Source: Virgibacillus subterraneus (GTDB lineage Bacteria > Bacillota > Bacilli > Bacillales > Amphibacillaceae). From it: a DNA stretch of 64,000 nt. The notes under the pieces were generated by a model. The model made no database searches, was not told the origin of the DNA, and saw nothing but the letters and a program-made list of their open reading frames with translations. Made by a program: the position numbers and the translations under genes. The stretch lies in contig NZ_FOEH01000002.1 in assembly GCF_900110695.1 (NCBI RefSeq), positions 1-64,000 on the forward strand. The letters are read 5' to 3'. Below are positions 36,490 to 44,974 of this stretch, piece by piece (the first letter of the stretch is position 1; each line of letters begins with the position of its first letter).

Positions 36490-37761
36490 ATGGATATTTT
36501 AAAGGATTTGGAAAAACGCAATTTGATTCATCAAACTACTGATACGGAGGGGTTAACCAAGCATTTGGCAGAGAATCAGGTAACATTATATTGTGGGTTT
36601 GATCCGACTGCTGATAGTTTACATATAGGACATTTGCTGCCTATCACTATGTTAAAAAGGTTTCAGATGGCCGGCCATCGACCAATAGCATTGATAGGTG
36701 GCGGAACAGGAATGATTGGTGATCCAAGCGGTCGTTCCACTGAACGCTCACTCAACGAAGCGACAGTTGTAAAAGGTTACAGTGAAAAGATTAAACAGCA
36801 ATTAGCAAAACTGCTTGATTTCGATAGTGGGTCCAATGCTGCGGTTGCCCGTAATAACCATGACTGGCTTGCAAGCATGACTGTTATTGACTTTTTGCGG
36901 GATGCGGGAAAGCATTTTGGAATCAACTACATGCTTGGCAAGGAATCTGTGTCAGCTCGGATTGAACAGGGAATATCTTATACAGAGTTCAGTTACATGA
37001 TCCTTCAATCCTTAGACTATTTAAAATTATACGAACAGGAAAATTGCACCATGCAAATTGGCGGCAGCGATCAATGGGGTAATATAACTGCTGGTATGGA
37101 ACTGATTCGTCGTTCCAGAGAAGAAATGGACGAAGAAACGAAAGTGTTTGGCTTAACTGTACCACTGATTACAAAAGCTGATGGTTCCAAGTTTGGTAAA
37201 ACAGCAGGTGGCTCTATCTGGTTAGATCCAGAAAAAACAACACCATATGAATTTTATCAATTTTGGTTTAATGCTGATGATCGTGATGTAATGAAATTCT
37301 TATATTACTTCACATTTCTCGATCAGGAGGAATTGGATCAGTTACAAAAAGAAGTAGATAACACCCCTGAGAACCGTCTGGCACAAAAACGTTTAGCAGA
37401 AGAGATGACTCGCGAAGTGCATAGTCAGGAAGCTTTGGAACAAGCACAGAAGATATCAGCATCACTCTTCAGCGGAAATTTAAAAGAACTATCTGCAGGT
37501 GATATTAAGCAGGGTTTTAAAGGTGTTCCTGCTAACGAGGCTCCTAAAGAAGATATAGGCTTAATCGATCTATTAGTTAACGCCTCTATTTCATCTTCAA
37601 AGCGACAAGCAAGAGAAGATATTAAAAATGGGGCAATTTATATAAATGGTGAGCGTCAGCAGGAGTTGCAATACGTTGTCAGTGAAGAAGATCGTATTGA
37701 TGATATGTTTACCATAATAAGACGCGGAAAGAAAAAGTATTTCCTTATAAGCTATAAGTAG
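36490..37761 (+). CDS. tyrS: Tyrosyl-tRNA synthetase
   Basis: TyrS charges tRNA-Tyr. The class I catalytic motifs are HIGHLLPI near residue 46 and KFGKTAGG near 231 (the KMSKS loop in TyrRS form). The tyrosine/tRNA-binding GGSDQWGNI lies near 194, and a C-terminal S4-like domain closes the protein. The ATG at 36490 gives 423 residues, the usual length; the longer open frame upstream would run through the T-box terminator. It is controlled by the leader just upstream and ends at a strong terminator. Confidence 0.96.
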   Translation: MDILKDLEKRNLIHQTTDTEGLTKHLAENQVTLYCGFDPTADSLHIGHLLPITMLKRFQMAGHRPIALIGGGTGMIGDPSGRSTERSLNEATVVKGYSEKIKQQLAKLLDFDSGSNAAVARNNHDWLASMTVIDFLRDAGKHFGINYMLGKESVSARIEQGISYTEFSYMILQSLDYLKLYEQENCTMQIGGSDQWGNITAGMELIRRSREEMDEETKVFGLTVPLITKADGSKFGKTAGGSIWLDPEKTTPYEFYQFWFNADDRDVMKFLYYFTFLDQEELDQLQKEVDNTPENRLAQKRLAEEMTREVHSQEALEQAQKISASLFSGNLKELSAGDIKQGFKGVPANEAPKEDIGLIDLLVNASISSSKRQAREDIKNGAIYINGERQQELQYVVSEEDRIDDMFTIIRRGKKKYFLISYK

Positions 37762-37830
37762 ATCATTAAAATACTGTTCACAATTTAAAATGAGTATATA
37801 TCAAGAGGGCAAATACCCAAATAATACCCA

Positions 37831-37874
37831 AAGCACACGCTATTTCACATTTGAAAATGGCGTGTGCTTTTTTG
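37831..37874 (+). terminator. Intrinsic terminator of tyrS
   Basis: AAGCACACGC and GCGTGTGCTT are perfect arms, extended by ATTT/AAAT pairing, followed by TTTT. It lies 70 bases after the stop. Confidence 0.85.
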
Positions 37875-37984
37875 TCCGCTAGTTTCGTTTTTAGTTTCAT
37901 TCATAGCAAGTTTCTAAAGGTAATTGGATCAATTTCATAATTTAAAAATAAAGCAGTAAATCCATACTGTTTGTAAATGTGCTA

Positions 37985-38175
37985 GACCTGTTGATTTCCA
38001 CTGCAGGCGGACGCTTTCACCCTCCGGGTACAAGTGCGATATCTGTTCAAGCTCAAGCTTTCACAGTGTCTTCTATGCCGCCGGGCATGGCTCGAGTCTC
38101 CTCGTGCTATCGCACTGTGGGGTCTTAAGGCTCATGCTATTCCCGCAGGAGTCGCCGCCTTCCGTTCCAATCAAC
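37985..38175 (+). repeat. MITE-like repeat core, family R1, copy c
   Basis: cgctttcaccctccgggtac, gcgatatctgttcaagct, cacagtgtctt and gtctcctcgtg align in order with the core of the 22.5 kb copy. The terminal inverted repeats are too worn to place. It occupies most of the gap between tyrS and the ATPase gene; the remaining bases show nothing further. Confidence 0.6.
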
Positions 38176-38382
38176 GATAGTAGTACTTTGAATTAACGAA
38201 GGGTAAACATTAGTTCGTAAAATTGTTCGGATAAATGATGAATATAAGTATTTATGAAATTTACTCAGTTAGTAATTTATATAAAGAATATCTCCTAATA
38301 TTGATGGCGGTCAATTTCTTTAGACAGAAAGGATCCTATAATAAAGGTATCTAGAAGATGAAAATTAAAGGGGAGAATAAAA

Positions 38383-40302
38383 ATGATTAAGGCAATAAAT
38401 CAACATAAAAATCATATTACCGCAATTACAGCAATTCTCATTGTATTTGGTTTTATAGCTGGGTTTATGGAAAAAGGAGGCGCCAAGGATATAACTTTGA
38501 TTATTGCGACCGTTATTGCTGGTGTTCCTATATTTATGAAAGCCTTCCAGGCACTTCGAATGAAGGCTTTCAGTATTGAATTGCTGGTTACTATCGCCGT
38601 CATTGGTGCTTTAATTATCGGTGAATACGTTGAATCAGCTGTAGTTACTTTTCTATTTTTATTTGGGGCATATTTAGAAGCACGTACATTAGAGAAAACA
38701 CGTTCATCTTTAAAAAGACTAGTCGATATGGCTCCACAGGAAGCTGTTGTAGTCCGTAATGCGAATCATGTCACAGTCCCGGTTGAAGAAGTAGCAGAAG
38801 GAGACCATGTTATTATTCGCTCTGGTGGAAGTGTTCCTGTTGATGGAAGTATTATGTCCGGTCAGGCATCGTTAAATGAATCAGCCGTTACAGGTGAATC
38901 GGTACCCTCATCCAAGAAGGTAGATGACAAGGTTTTTAGTGGGACTATCGTGGATAATGGCTATATTGAAATTGTTGCTGAAAAAGTTGGTGATGATACC
39001 ACATTTTCGAAGATTATCGAACTGGTGGAGGAAGCCCAGGAATCAAAATCAAAAACAGAAAAGTTTCTTAACAAGTTTGCTAATGTTTATACACCAGCAG
39101 TTGTTATACTATCGATTGCGGTCTATATATTGACAAGAGATCTTCATTTAGCTATTACATTCTTAGTTGTTGCTTGTCCTGGTGCTTTGGTGATCGGAGC
39201 TCCTGTTTCAAACGTCGCTGGTATTGGAAATGGTGCCAAAAATGGTGTCCTGGTTAAAGGTGGCGAAGTAATGGATAACTTCTCCAAGGTGGACACACTA
39301 GTATTTGACAAAACAGGCACACTAACAAAAGGAAAGCCTGAAGTTACCGATATTAAATTATTTAATTATCAGGATTCTGATGAATTATTGCGTCTTGTTG
39401 CACAGGCGGAAACAATTTCGGAACATCATTTAGGTCAAACTATTGTAAAAGAAGCAAGTAATAGAAAGATAGATTTAAGAGGAGAACCTAAAGATGGAAA
39501 AGTCATAAAAGGAAATGGAATTTCTGCAAAAATTAACGACCAATCGCTTACTGTGGGAAATCTTAACTTAATGAATTCCGAAAATATCGAGGTGTCTGCA
39601 GAGGTTGCAGCGTATGCCATGAACCGTGAAATGGCAGGGAATACCGCTATATATGCTGCAGTTGATGGTAAAGTAGCAGGTGTTTTCTCTATAGCTGATC
39701 AAATTCGGGAAGATGCTCCAAAAGCTTTAGCAGAAATGAGGAAAAACGGTATCAAGAAAATCGTTATGCTTACAGGTGATAACAGACACACTGCTGAATT
39801 AGTTGCCAGTAAATTAGGGTTAGATGAGTACCATGCGGAATTATTACCGGAAGACAAAGTTGAATTCGTGAAGAAATTGAGGAATGAAGGGCATGTCGTC
39901 GCAATGGCGGGGGACGGTATCAATGATGCACCAGCAATTGCTACGGCTGATATCGGATTGGCAATGGGTGAAGGTGGTACAGATGTATCCATGGAAACAG
40001 CCGATGTTGTCTTAATGGCAGATAGACTTATGCAATTCACACATGCCTATTCACTATCTAAAGCAACCATTAGCAACATGAAGCAAAATACATTCTTTTC
40101 AGTTGGAATTGTATTTGTTCTCTTAGCTGGTGTACTCGCAGGACCCGTACATCTCGCATCCGGTATGTTTATTCATGAAGCAAGTGTATTACTTGTAATC
40201 TTAAATGCAATGCGGTTAATCCGCTTTAACCATAAAAACAGAAGGGAAGAAGTTAGTTTACAGGTTCCCCTGCATAAGGAGGCCACTATCATAGATAGTT
40301 GA
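38383..40302 (+). CDS. P1B-like heavy-metal P-type ATPase with altered signature motifs
   Basis: The 639-residue pump has no N-terminal metal-binding domain. P-type features are TGES (170-173), the phosphorylated Asp309 in DKTGTLT, and GDGINDAP near 521-528. The transmembrane metal motif is CPG (265-267) in ACPGALVIGAPVSN, where P1B pumps have CPC, SPC or TPC. The nucleotide-domain HP dipeptide is HH (348-349) in SEHHLG. It should move a metal ion across the membrane, but the ion cannot be guessed. AGGGGAG precedes the ATG. It sits between a repeat and rpsD, a place where B. subtilis has no such gene, so it may be acquired. Confidence 0.85.
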   Translation: MIKAINQHKNHITAITAILIVFGFIAGFMEKGGAKDITLIIATVIAGVPIFMKAFQALRMKAFSIELLVTIAVIGALIIGEYVESAVVTFLFLFGAYLEARTLEKTRSSLKRLVDMAPQEAVVVRNANHVTVPVEEVAEGDHVIIRSGGSVPVDGSIMSGQASLNESAVTGESVPSSKKVDDKVFSGTIVDNGYIEIVAEKVGDDTTFSKIIELVEEAQESKSKTEKFLNKFANVYTPAVVILSIAVYILTRDLHLAITFLVVACPGALVIGAPVSNVAGIGNGAKNGVLVKGGEVMDNFSKVDTLVFDKTGTLTKGKPEVTDIKLFNYQDSDELLRLVAQAETISEHHLGQTIVKEASNRKIDLRGEPKDGKVIKGNGISAKINDQSLTVGNLNLMNSENIEVSAEVAAYAMNREMAGNTAIYAAVDGKVAGVFSIADQIREDAPKALAEMRKNGIKKIVMLTGDNRHTAELVASKLGLDEYHAELLPEDKVEFVKKLRNEGHVVAMAGDGINDAPAIATADIGLAMGEGGTDVSMETADVVLMADRLMQFTHAYSLSKATISNMKQNTFFSVGIVFVLLAGVLAGPVHLASGMFIHEASVLLVILNAMRLIRFNHKNRREEVSLQVPLHKEATIIDS

Positions 40303-40331
40303 GGGGGAAGGTGAAGAGAATAAATTGTATA

Positions 40332-40380
40332 CAAAAAGAAAAACTCCAAATCCCTTATTATATCAAGGGGTTTTGGAGTT
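40332..40380 (-). terminator. Intrinsic terminator of rpsD
   Basis: Read on the minus strand, AACTCCAAAACCCCTT pairs with AAGGGATTTGGAGTT (small mismatches) and is followed by TTTCTTTTT. The structure is near symmetrical and may also stop the ATPase transcript. Confidence 0.85.
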
Positions 40381-40387
40381 TCGTTTT

Positions 40388-40990
40388 TTAACGAGAGTAG
40401 AATTCAACGATAAGTGGTTCATTGATTTCAGCTGGAAGTTCAGAACGCTCTGGGTATCGAGTGTAGCTTCCTTCCATTTTATCTGCGTCAAAAGTAAGGT
40501 ATTCTGGAACGAAGTTGTTTACTTCGATTGCTTCTTTAATAATATCCAGATTCTGTGACTTTTCGCGTAGTCCAATTACCTGACCTGGCTTTAGGCGATA
40601 AGATGGAATATCAACGCGCTTGCCGTCAACAGTTACATGACCGTGGTTTACTAGCTGACGAGATTGTCTGCGTGTGCGAGCTAGTCCAAGGCGGTAAACA
40701 AGGTTATCCAGGCGAGATTCAAGTAAAATCATGAAGTTTTCACCATGAATACCTTTCATGTTACCTGCTTCTGTAAACAAATTACGGAATTGACGTTCAT
40801 TTAATCCGTACATGAAGCGAAGTTTTTGCTTTTCTTGTTGCTGTAAACCATATTCGGAAATTTTTCTGCGTGAATTTGGTCCATGTTGACCTGGAGCGTA
40901 AGGGCGTTTATCTAATTCCTTACCAGTTCCAGTTAATGAAATGCCGAGACGACGTGATTTCTTCCATATTGATCCAGTAAAACGTGCCAT
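40388..40990 (-). CDS. rpsD: 30S ribosomal protein S4
   Basis: S4 nucleates 30S assembly on 16S rRNA and represses its own synthesis. The 200-residue protein begins [16 protein letters not shown], carries the S4 domain ([23 protein letters not shown] and [14 protein letters not shown]) and ends EFYSR. It has no cysteines, so it is the zinc-independent form. AGGAGGAAAT precedes the ATG. It is monocistronic with a strong promoter 180-215 bases upstream and a long leader, as in B. subtilis. Confidence 0.97.
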   Translation of the reverse strand: MARFTGSIWKKSRRLGISLTGTGKELDKRPYAPGQHGPNSRRKISEYGLQQQEKQKLRFMYGLNERQFRNLFTEAGNMKGIHGENFMILLESRLDNLVYRLGLARTRRQSRQLVNHGHVTVDGKRVDIPSYRLKPGQVIGLREKSQNLDIIKEAIEVNNFVPEYLTFDADKMEGSYTRYPERSELPAEINEPLIVEFYSR

Positions 40991-41170
40991 TAGACATTTC
41001 CTCCTTTATTAGTTTATTAGCATAAAATAAACAGTGTGTTCCAAATCCGTTATACATTTTATTTTCATGTACCATCGCTCCAGCAGCAGAGAGTTACACG
41101 ATACACCTCTTTTTTGAGGAACAAAATGACATAAACGTAGGTTCACGTAAGCTACCTTTTATTTTACACA
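40991..41170 (-). promoter_or_regulatory. Probable S4 autoregulatory leader of rpsD
   Basis: About 180 untranslated bases lie between the promoter and the rpsD start. They contain possible paired elements (ggtagctt...cctacg, CCTC...GAGG with an A6 loop, and a tctctgctgctggagcgatgg block). Firmicute rpsD leaders are known to bind S4 and block translation. I infer the same here without a folded structure. Confidence 0.5.
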
Positions 41171-41176
41171 AAGAAT

Positions 41177-41205
41177 AGTATATAAGCTATAAGAGTGAAA
41201 GTCAA
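41177..41205 (-). promoter_or_regulatory. Strong SigA-type promoter of rpsD
   Basis: On the minus strand TTGACT (41205-41200), a spacer of exactly 17 bases and TATACT (41182-41177) make a near-consensus promoter. Confidence 0.8.
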
Positions 41206-41353
41206 TAAAAACATGATTAATTCACTAATAGGATCTTGATTCTTGGCTAATTTCTAAAAGTTTATTGCTATTAATATAGACTTTAACTTTAACCAATGTT
41301 GAAAAATATAAGTTCCATGACAACCACACTGGAAAAAAACATTGCTCCAGTGG

Positions 41354-41373
41354 CGCAGTTTATACCAACTAGT
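41354..41373. repeat. Solo end of family R1 repeat
   Basis: GGCGCAGTTTATACCAACT resembles the R1 right terminus (CGCAGTTTATATC). No core lies beside it. The rest of 41206-41502 shows only AT-rich promoter-like sequence (TATAAT at 41450-41455) before dgcP. Confidence 0.35.
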
Positions 41374-41502
41374 TGTTAAGGAAAGGCAACAATCTTTTAG
41401 AAAACAGCTTTTTTCTTAAAACTGTATAGGAAATTGATAATTGTTTCGATATAATAAAGGAATAGTTAAATCTTAAGATCGATAAGATGGGTGATAATAT
41501 AG

Positions 41503-43386
41503 ATGATAACTCAACATAATTTAAAAGAGAGAATTAGAAGTACATACTTTGAATTGATCTCTGATATTGCACATTTTTCATATGACGAACTTTTATCAGT
41601 AGTCACGAACCACTTAACAGCTATTTTGAACACGACTCATTCAGTAATATATATATACAATAAATGGAATAAAAAGTATGAAATTAAAACAGGTTCTAAA
41701 GAGACAGGTGTGTTCACGAAGAGTCTAGTAGACTTTAGTGATATTAATCAACAACTTTTGGAATCTGATATTTCAGATGGAAAATCAATTCTTAGGGAGA
41801 AAAGTGAATTACTTAATTTTAATTCTGTAATTATACCACTATTTCCGAAATTTGGTTCGTCTGGTTTTTTATTTCTTTCCTACCAGAAAGATGTAGAACA
41901 TCTATCTAATAATAGTGTTGAGTTAGTTAAACGGGAAACAGAACAATTATTAAAGCTAGTGAATTATTATAAATTAAGTGAGAAAAGTGTAAGTAAAAGT
42001 AAATTTTTATTTGATATGTCTACACGTTTATATTCCATGAATATTAAAGGAGATATCTTGAAAGACATTGTTCAATGTTTGTATAAACTCTATCCAACGT
42101 TTACGTATTATTTATTATTATCCCAGGATTATGAAGCGGAAAGCTCTCTGCCAATTAAAACAATTGAGTATAGTGATGCTGCCACGAAGCGGGTAAGCAC
42201 GCAGGCATTTCTTACCGGGGAAGTACAACTGGAAGACCGTGTAAAGGATAAAAATACGAGTATTTACGCTCCTTTAAGAGGAAAGCAAGGAGTTTATGGT
42301 GTATTGCAAATTATTACACCTCATGCTGTTGATTTCACAGAGGATGAAATTGATTTCATAACCCAATTTGCAAATACAGCAGGTGCGGCAATCGAGAATG
42401 TAACACTTTACCAGCATTCTAAACATCTCGTATCCGATTTGAAATTAATAAACGAAGCTACTCATAAACTTAATTCTAATTTAAAGCTTACCGAAATCAT
42501 TTCAATTGTAAGAATGCAAATAATAGAAGCGTGTCGTGCCACGCAGGTGGGCTTTATTTATATTAATGATAAGTCTGATAATGGATTTGATATTTTGTCA
42601 GGCAGCACGAGTTATTTTGCAACAAAACAGGGTCAAATATTTGCTGAAGACATACTAAGTCAGATGCAGGTGAATACTGATCCAATGTTTAGTGGTAATT
42701 CCAAAAAGAACCTTCCATACTGTTCTATTATGGCAATCCCTATGATACATTCCGGTAATGTTCATGGAGCGGTTTTAATTATGCATGAGGAAAAGTACTT
42801 TTTTTCCTTTGAAAGCTACAAGTTAATGCAATCCCTTGTTCAGCATTCTACCCTAGCACTGACGAATTCTGTTTTAAAGGATAAATTGGAAGAATCAGTT
42901 ATTACTGATTATCTTACAAAGTTATATTCACGGAATCATCTTGACGAAACTTTAAAAGCACATATGCAATTAGATGAAAAAGGAACGTTGATTTTATTTG
43001 ATATTGATGATTTCAAAAAAATAAATGATACTTATGGGCACTACATTGGTGATGAGGTAATAGTTCAAGTTGCAAAAATTATCAGAACACAACTGGGGCA
43101 AGAGGACATCCCAGCACGATGGGGCGGAGAGGAATTAGCTATTTATTTGCCTAACGCCAGTATTGATGATGGTGTGGCACTGGCTGGCCAAATTCGGACG
43201 CAAGTTGAAAGCTTCACCGAACCTAAAATCACGCTATCCTGTGGGGTATCATCATGGATTGATAAGGAGTTGGACTCTGTAAGTGATGTGTTCATTCGTG
43301 CAGATAAAGCATTATATGAAGCGAAAGAGATTGGGAAAAACTGCGTTGTAAAGGAAAAGGAATTAAAAAAGCATTCCAATTTATAA
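41503..43386 (+). CDS. dgcP: GAF-GGDEF diguanylate cyclase DgcP (YtrP)
   Basis: The 627-residue soluble protein has two or three GAF-type sensory regions (about 20-150, 165-300 and 310-450) and a C-terminal GGDEF domain. The active loop is GGEEL at 541-545 (RWGGEELAIY), with DYLTKLYSRNHL and FDIDDFKKINDTYGH upstream, so it should make cyclic di-GMP. B. subtilis DgcP (YtrP) has the same layout and lies beside rpsD. The ATG follows GGGTGA. The ligand sensed by the GAF domains is unknown. Confidence 0.9.
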   Translation: MITQHNLKERIRSTYFELISDIAHFSYDELLSVVTNHLTAILNTTHSVIYIYNKWNKKYEIKTGSKETGVFTKSLVDFSDINQQLLESDISDGKSILREKSELLNFNSVIIPLFPKFGSSGFLFLSYQKDVEHLSNNSVELVKRETEQLLKLVNYYKLSEKSVSKSKFLFDMSTRLYSMNIKGDILKDIVQCLYKLYPTFTYYLLLSQDYEAESSLPIKTIEYSDAATKRVSTQAFLTGEVQLEDRVKDKNTSIYAPLRGKQGVYGVLQIITPHAVDFTEDEIDFITQFANTAGAAIENVTLYQHSKHLVSDLKLINEATHKLNSNLKLTEIISIVRMQIIEACRATQVGFIYINDKSDNGFDILSGSTSYFATKQGQIFAEDILSQMQVNTDPMFSGNSKKNLPYCSIMAIPMIHSGNVHGAVLIMHEEKYFFSFESYKLMQSLVQHSTLALTNSVLKDKLEESVITDYLTKLYSRNHLDETLKAHMQLDEKGTLILFDIDDFKKINDTYGHYIGDEVIVQVAKIIRTQLGQEDIPARWGGEELAIYLPNASIDDGVALAGQIRTQVESFTEPKITLSCGVSSWIDKELDSVSDVFIRADKALYEAKEIGKNCVVKEKELKKHSNL

Positions 43387-43390
43387 AACT

Positions 43391-43427
43391 AAAGTGACTG
43401 ACAGAATGGTTCAGCCACTTTAATTTT
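43391..43427. terminator. Bidirectional terminator between dgcP and the fRMsr gene
   Basis: AAAGTGACTGA pairs with TCAGCCACTTT with one mismatch, flanked by A-rich and T-rich sequence. It sits exactly between the two stops. Confidence 0.75.
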
Positions 43428-43909
43428 CACCTGATAATATCTTCTAGTATTTCCGCAAACTTTTCGATGTAGATTTGATCTGTTTCATCAAATCGGTTCT
43501 TAATCGGACTATCAATATCGAGAACACCATAAACTTCATTATTTACAATTAATGGTACGACTATTTCAGATTTGCTAGCACTGTCACAGGCAATATGACC
43601 TGGGAAAGTCATAACATCTGCTACTCTTTGGGTTTTTCGTTCTTTTATTGCGGTGCCACAAACACCCTTACCGAAAGCAATTCGAATACAAGCGGGTAAT
43701 CCTTGAAATGGTCCAAGTACTAATTCATCTTCTTTCCATAAATAAAATCCGACCCAGTTTACTTCAACAAGAAATTGGTTTAATAATGATGATGCATTCG
43801 ATAAGATAGCAATATCATCTTGTTCACCCTCAGACAAAGCGGTTAGTTGTTTTAGTAATAATTCGTAATCTTTAGCTTTATTTCCAGAATAAGAAGTTGC
43901 TTGAAACAT
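43427..43909 (-). CDS. msrC: GAF-type free methionine-(R)-sulfoxide reductase (YtsP)
   Basis: The 160-residue protein is a lone GAF domain. It has the three cysteines of fRMsr enzymes at C74 (LPACIRI), C84 (GVCGTA) and C108 (HIACDS), matching the C84/C94/C118 spacing of the E. coli enzyme. It reduces free methionine-R-sulfoxide, using thioredoxin, in the cytoplasm. It is divergent from refZ and convergent with dgcP, the conserved Bacillus order (ytrP-ytsP-yttP). Confidence 0.9.
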   Translation of the reverse strand: MFQATSYSGNKAKDYELLLKQLTALSEGEQDDIAILSNASSLLNQFLVEVNWVGFYLWKEDELVLGPFQGLPACIRIAFGKGVCGTAIKERKTQRVADVMTFPGHIACDSASKSEIVVPLIVNNEVYGVLDIDSPIKNRFDETDQIYIEKFAEILEDIIR

Positions 43910-43919
43910 ATTTATTTTC

Positions 43920-43999
43920 CTTTCGACTTTGTATATTTCGACAAATCACATAAGTTTTTGTCGAGAAAAAATTGCAGGATAAATCCTCACTTTGTCGTA
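43920..43999. promoter_or_regulatory. TTTCGAC/GTCGAAA-type inverted repeats between msrC and refZ
   Basis: Half-sites TTTCGAC (43921-43927), TTTCGACAAA (43936-43945), TTTTGTCGA (43956-43964) and TTTGTCG (43993-43999) form two nested inverted pairs. RefZ is known to bind GTCGA-containing palindromes, so self-regulation is likely. Confidence 0.5.
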
Positions 44000-44025
44000 A
44001 AAGAGATGTAAGGAGTTGAAAACTG

Positions 44026-44637
44026 ATGAAAAAAAATCCAACTAAACAAAAAGTTGTTGATGCAGCTTCTATATTATTTTTTCAAAATGGCTTTCATGGA
44101 ACGTCTGTAAGAGACATTGCAGATAAAGCAACTGTCAATGTTTCATTGATCAGCTACTATTTTAAGAGTAAACAGGGTCTTCTAGAGCACGCTGTTACAC
44201 AATATTATGAAGCCTATTTAAAAGCGATTGAGACTGCTATGTTGAATAATGAATCCATTTCCCAATTGGAACGCTTGAAAAAAATGATTGAAGCCATTAT
44301 ACATTACAAACAGAGTAACCATCAATTCTCATGTTTTATTCATCGTGAGTTATCACTGGATTCTGTATTTGTTCGTGAAATGACTGTTACATATCTTGCA
44401 AAAGAAAATTATTTTATAAGTAACTCGTTTTATGCTATTTTTCCAAAACAGAAAAAGAATAATTTGGATAGTCAATTTTTATTAATGCAACTGAAAGGTA
44501 TGTTAATTACCCCTTACATATTGCAGAATGAATGGAAAAACCAGGTGGTTGGGACAGATTCTCACAACCAATTTGCTAAAAATTATATTCGAACAATTGA
44601 GAATTGGTTAGATTACGTTGTCACGCAAAATAACTAA
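44026..44637 (+). CDS. refZ: TetR-family FtsZ regulator RefZ (YttP)
   Basis: The 203-residue protein has an N-terminal TetR helix-turn-helix (GTSVRDIADKATVNVSLISYYF, about residues 24-45) and a helical ligand/dimer domain. Length, position between ytsP and ezrA, and orientation match B. subtilis RefZ, which binds specific motifs near the chromosome origin and tunes FtsZ ring placement in sporulation. AAGGAG precedes the ATG. Inverted GTCGA repeats lie immediately upstream, as expected if the protein binds its own promoter. Confidence 0.88.
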   Translation: MKKNPTKQKVVDAASILFFQNGFHGTSVRDIADKATVNVSLISYYFKSKQGLLEHAVTQYYEAYLKAIETAMLNNESISQLERLKKMIEAIIHYKQSNHQFSCFIHRELSLDSVFVREMTVTYLAKENYFISNSFYAIFPKQKKNNLDSQFLLMQLKGMLITPYILQNEWKNQVVGTDSHNQFAKNYIRTIENWLDYVVTQNN

Positions 44638-44659
44638 TAGTAATCTTAAAAATATGCAT

Positions 44660-44694
44660 AAATGGCATTTATTTAGCGCCATTTTTTATTTTTG
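44660..44694 (+). terminator. Intrinsic terminator of refZ
   Basis: AAATGGC and GCCATTT form the stem, followed by a long T-rich tract. Confidence 0.8.
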
Positions 44695-44798
44695 TTAATA
44701 AAATTTGTCAAATCCTTAATTTATTTGTAATTTTTTAGCCAAAAATGTTAATTACATGGTATCATAAGTATAATAATGAGATAATTATACACTTTTTG

Positions 44799-44895
44799 GC
44801 AGTTATGAAGTATATTTAACTGCATAAGGGGCTCTAAGAAAACACTTAGCGCTTTTTAAGAATCCCTTTAACGATAAGCCAATTTTTCAAAAATG
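44799..44895 (+). repeat. Hairpin repeat element, family R2, copy 4
   Basis: GGCAGTTATGAAGTATATTTAACTGC is a hairpin (GCAGTT/AACTGC), followed by ataaggggc and a tail aacgataagccaatttttc that matches the R2 tail. It ends about 80 bases before ezrA. Confidence 0.5.
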
Positions 44896-44974
44896 AAATT
44901 ATTAATACCTGTTCTTCAAGAGAATTCAACGAAAGACTATCCTCTTATTCAGGAATGCAGTTAGGAGGCAATTT

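Noticed and set aside
36306-36521. Minus-strand open frame across the tyrS leader
   Set aside because: It lies over the T-box, terminator and tyrS start, has no ribosome site, and is explained by the conserved RNA structure.
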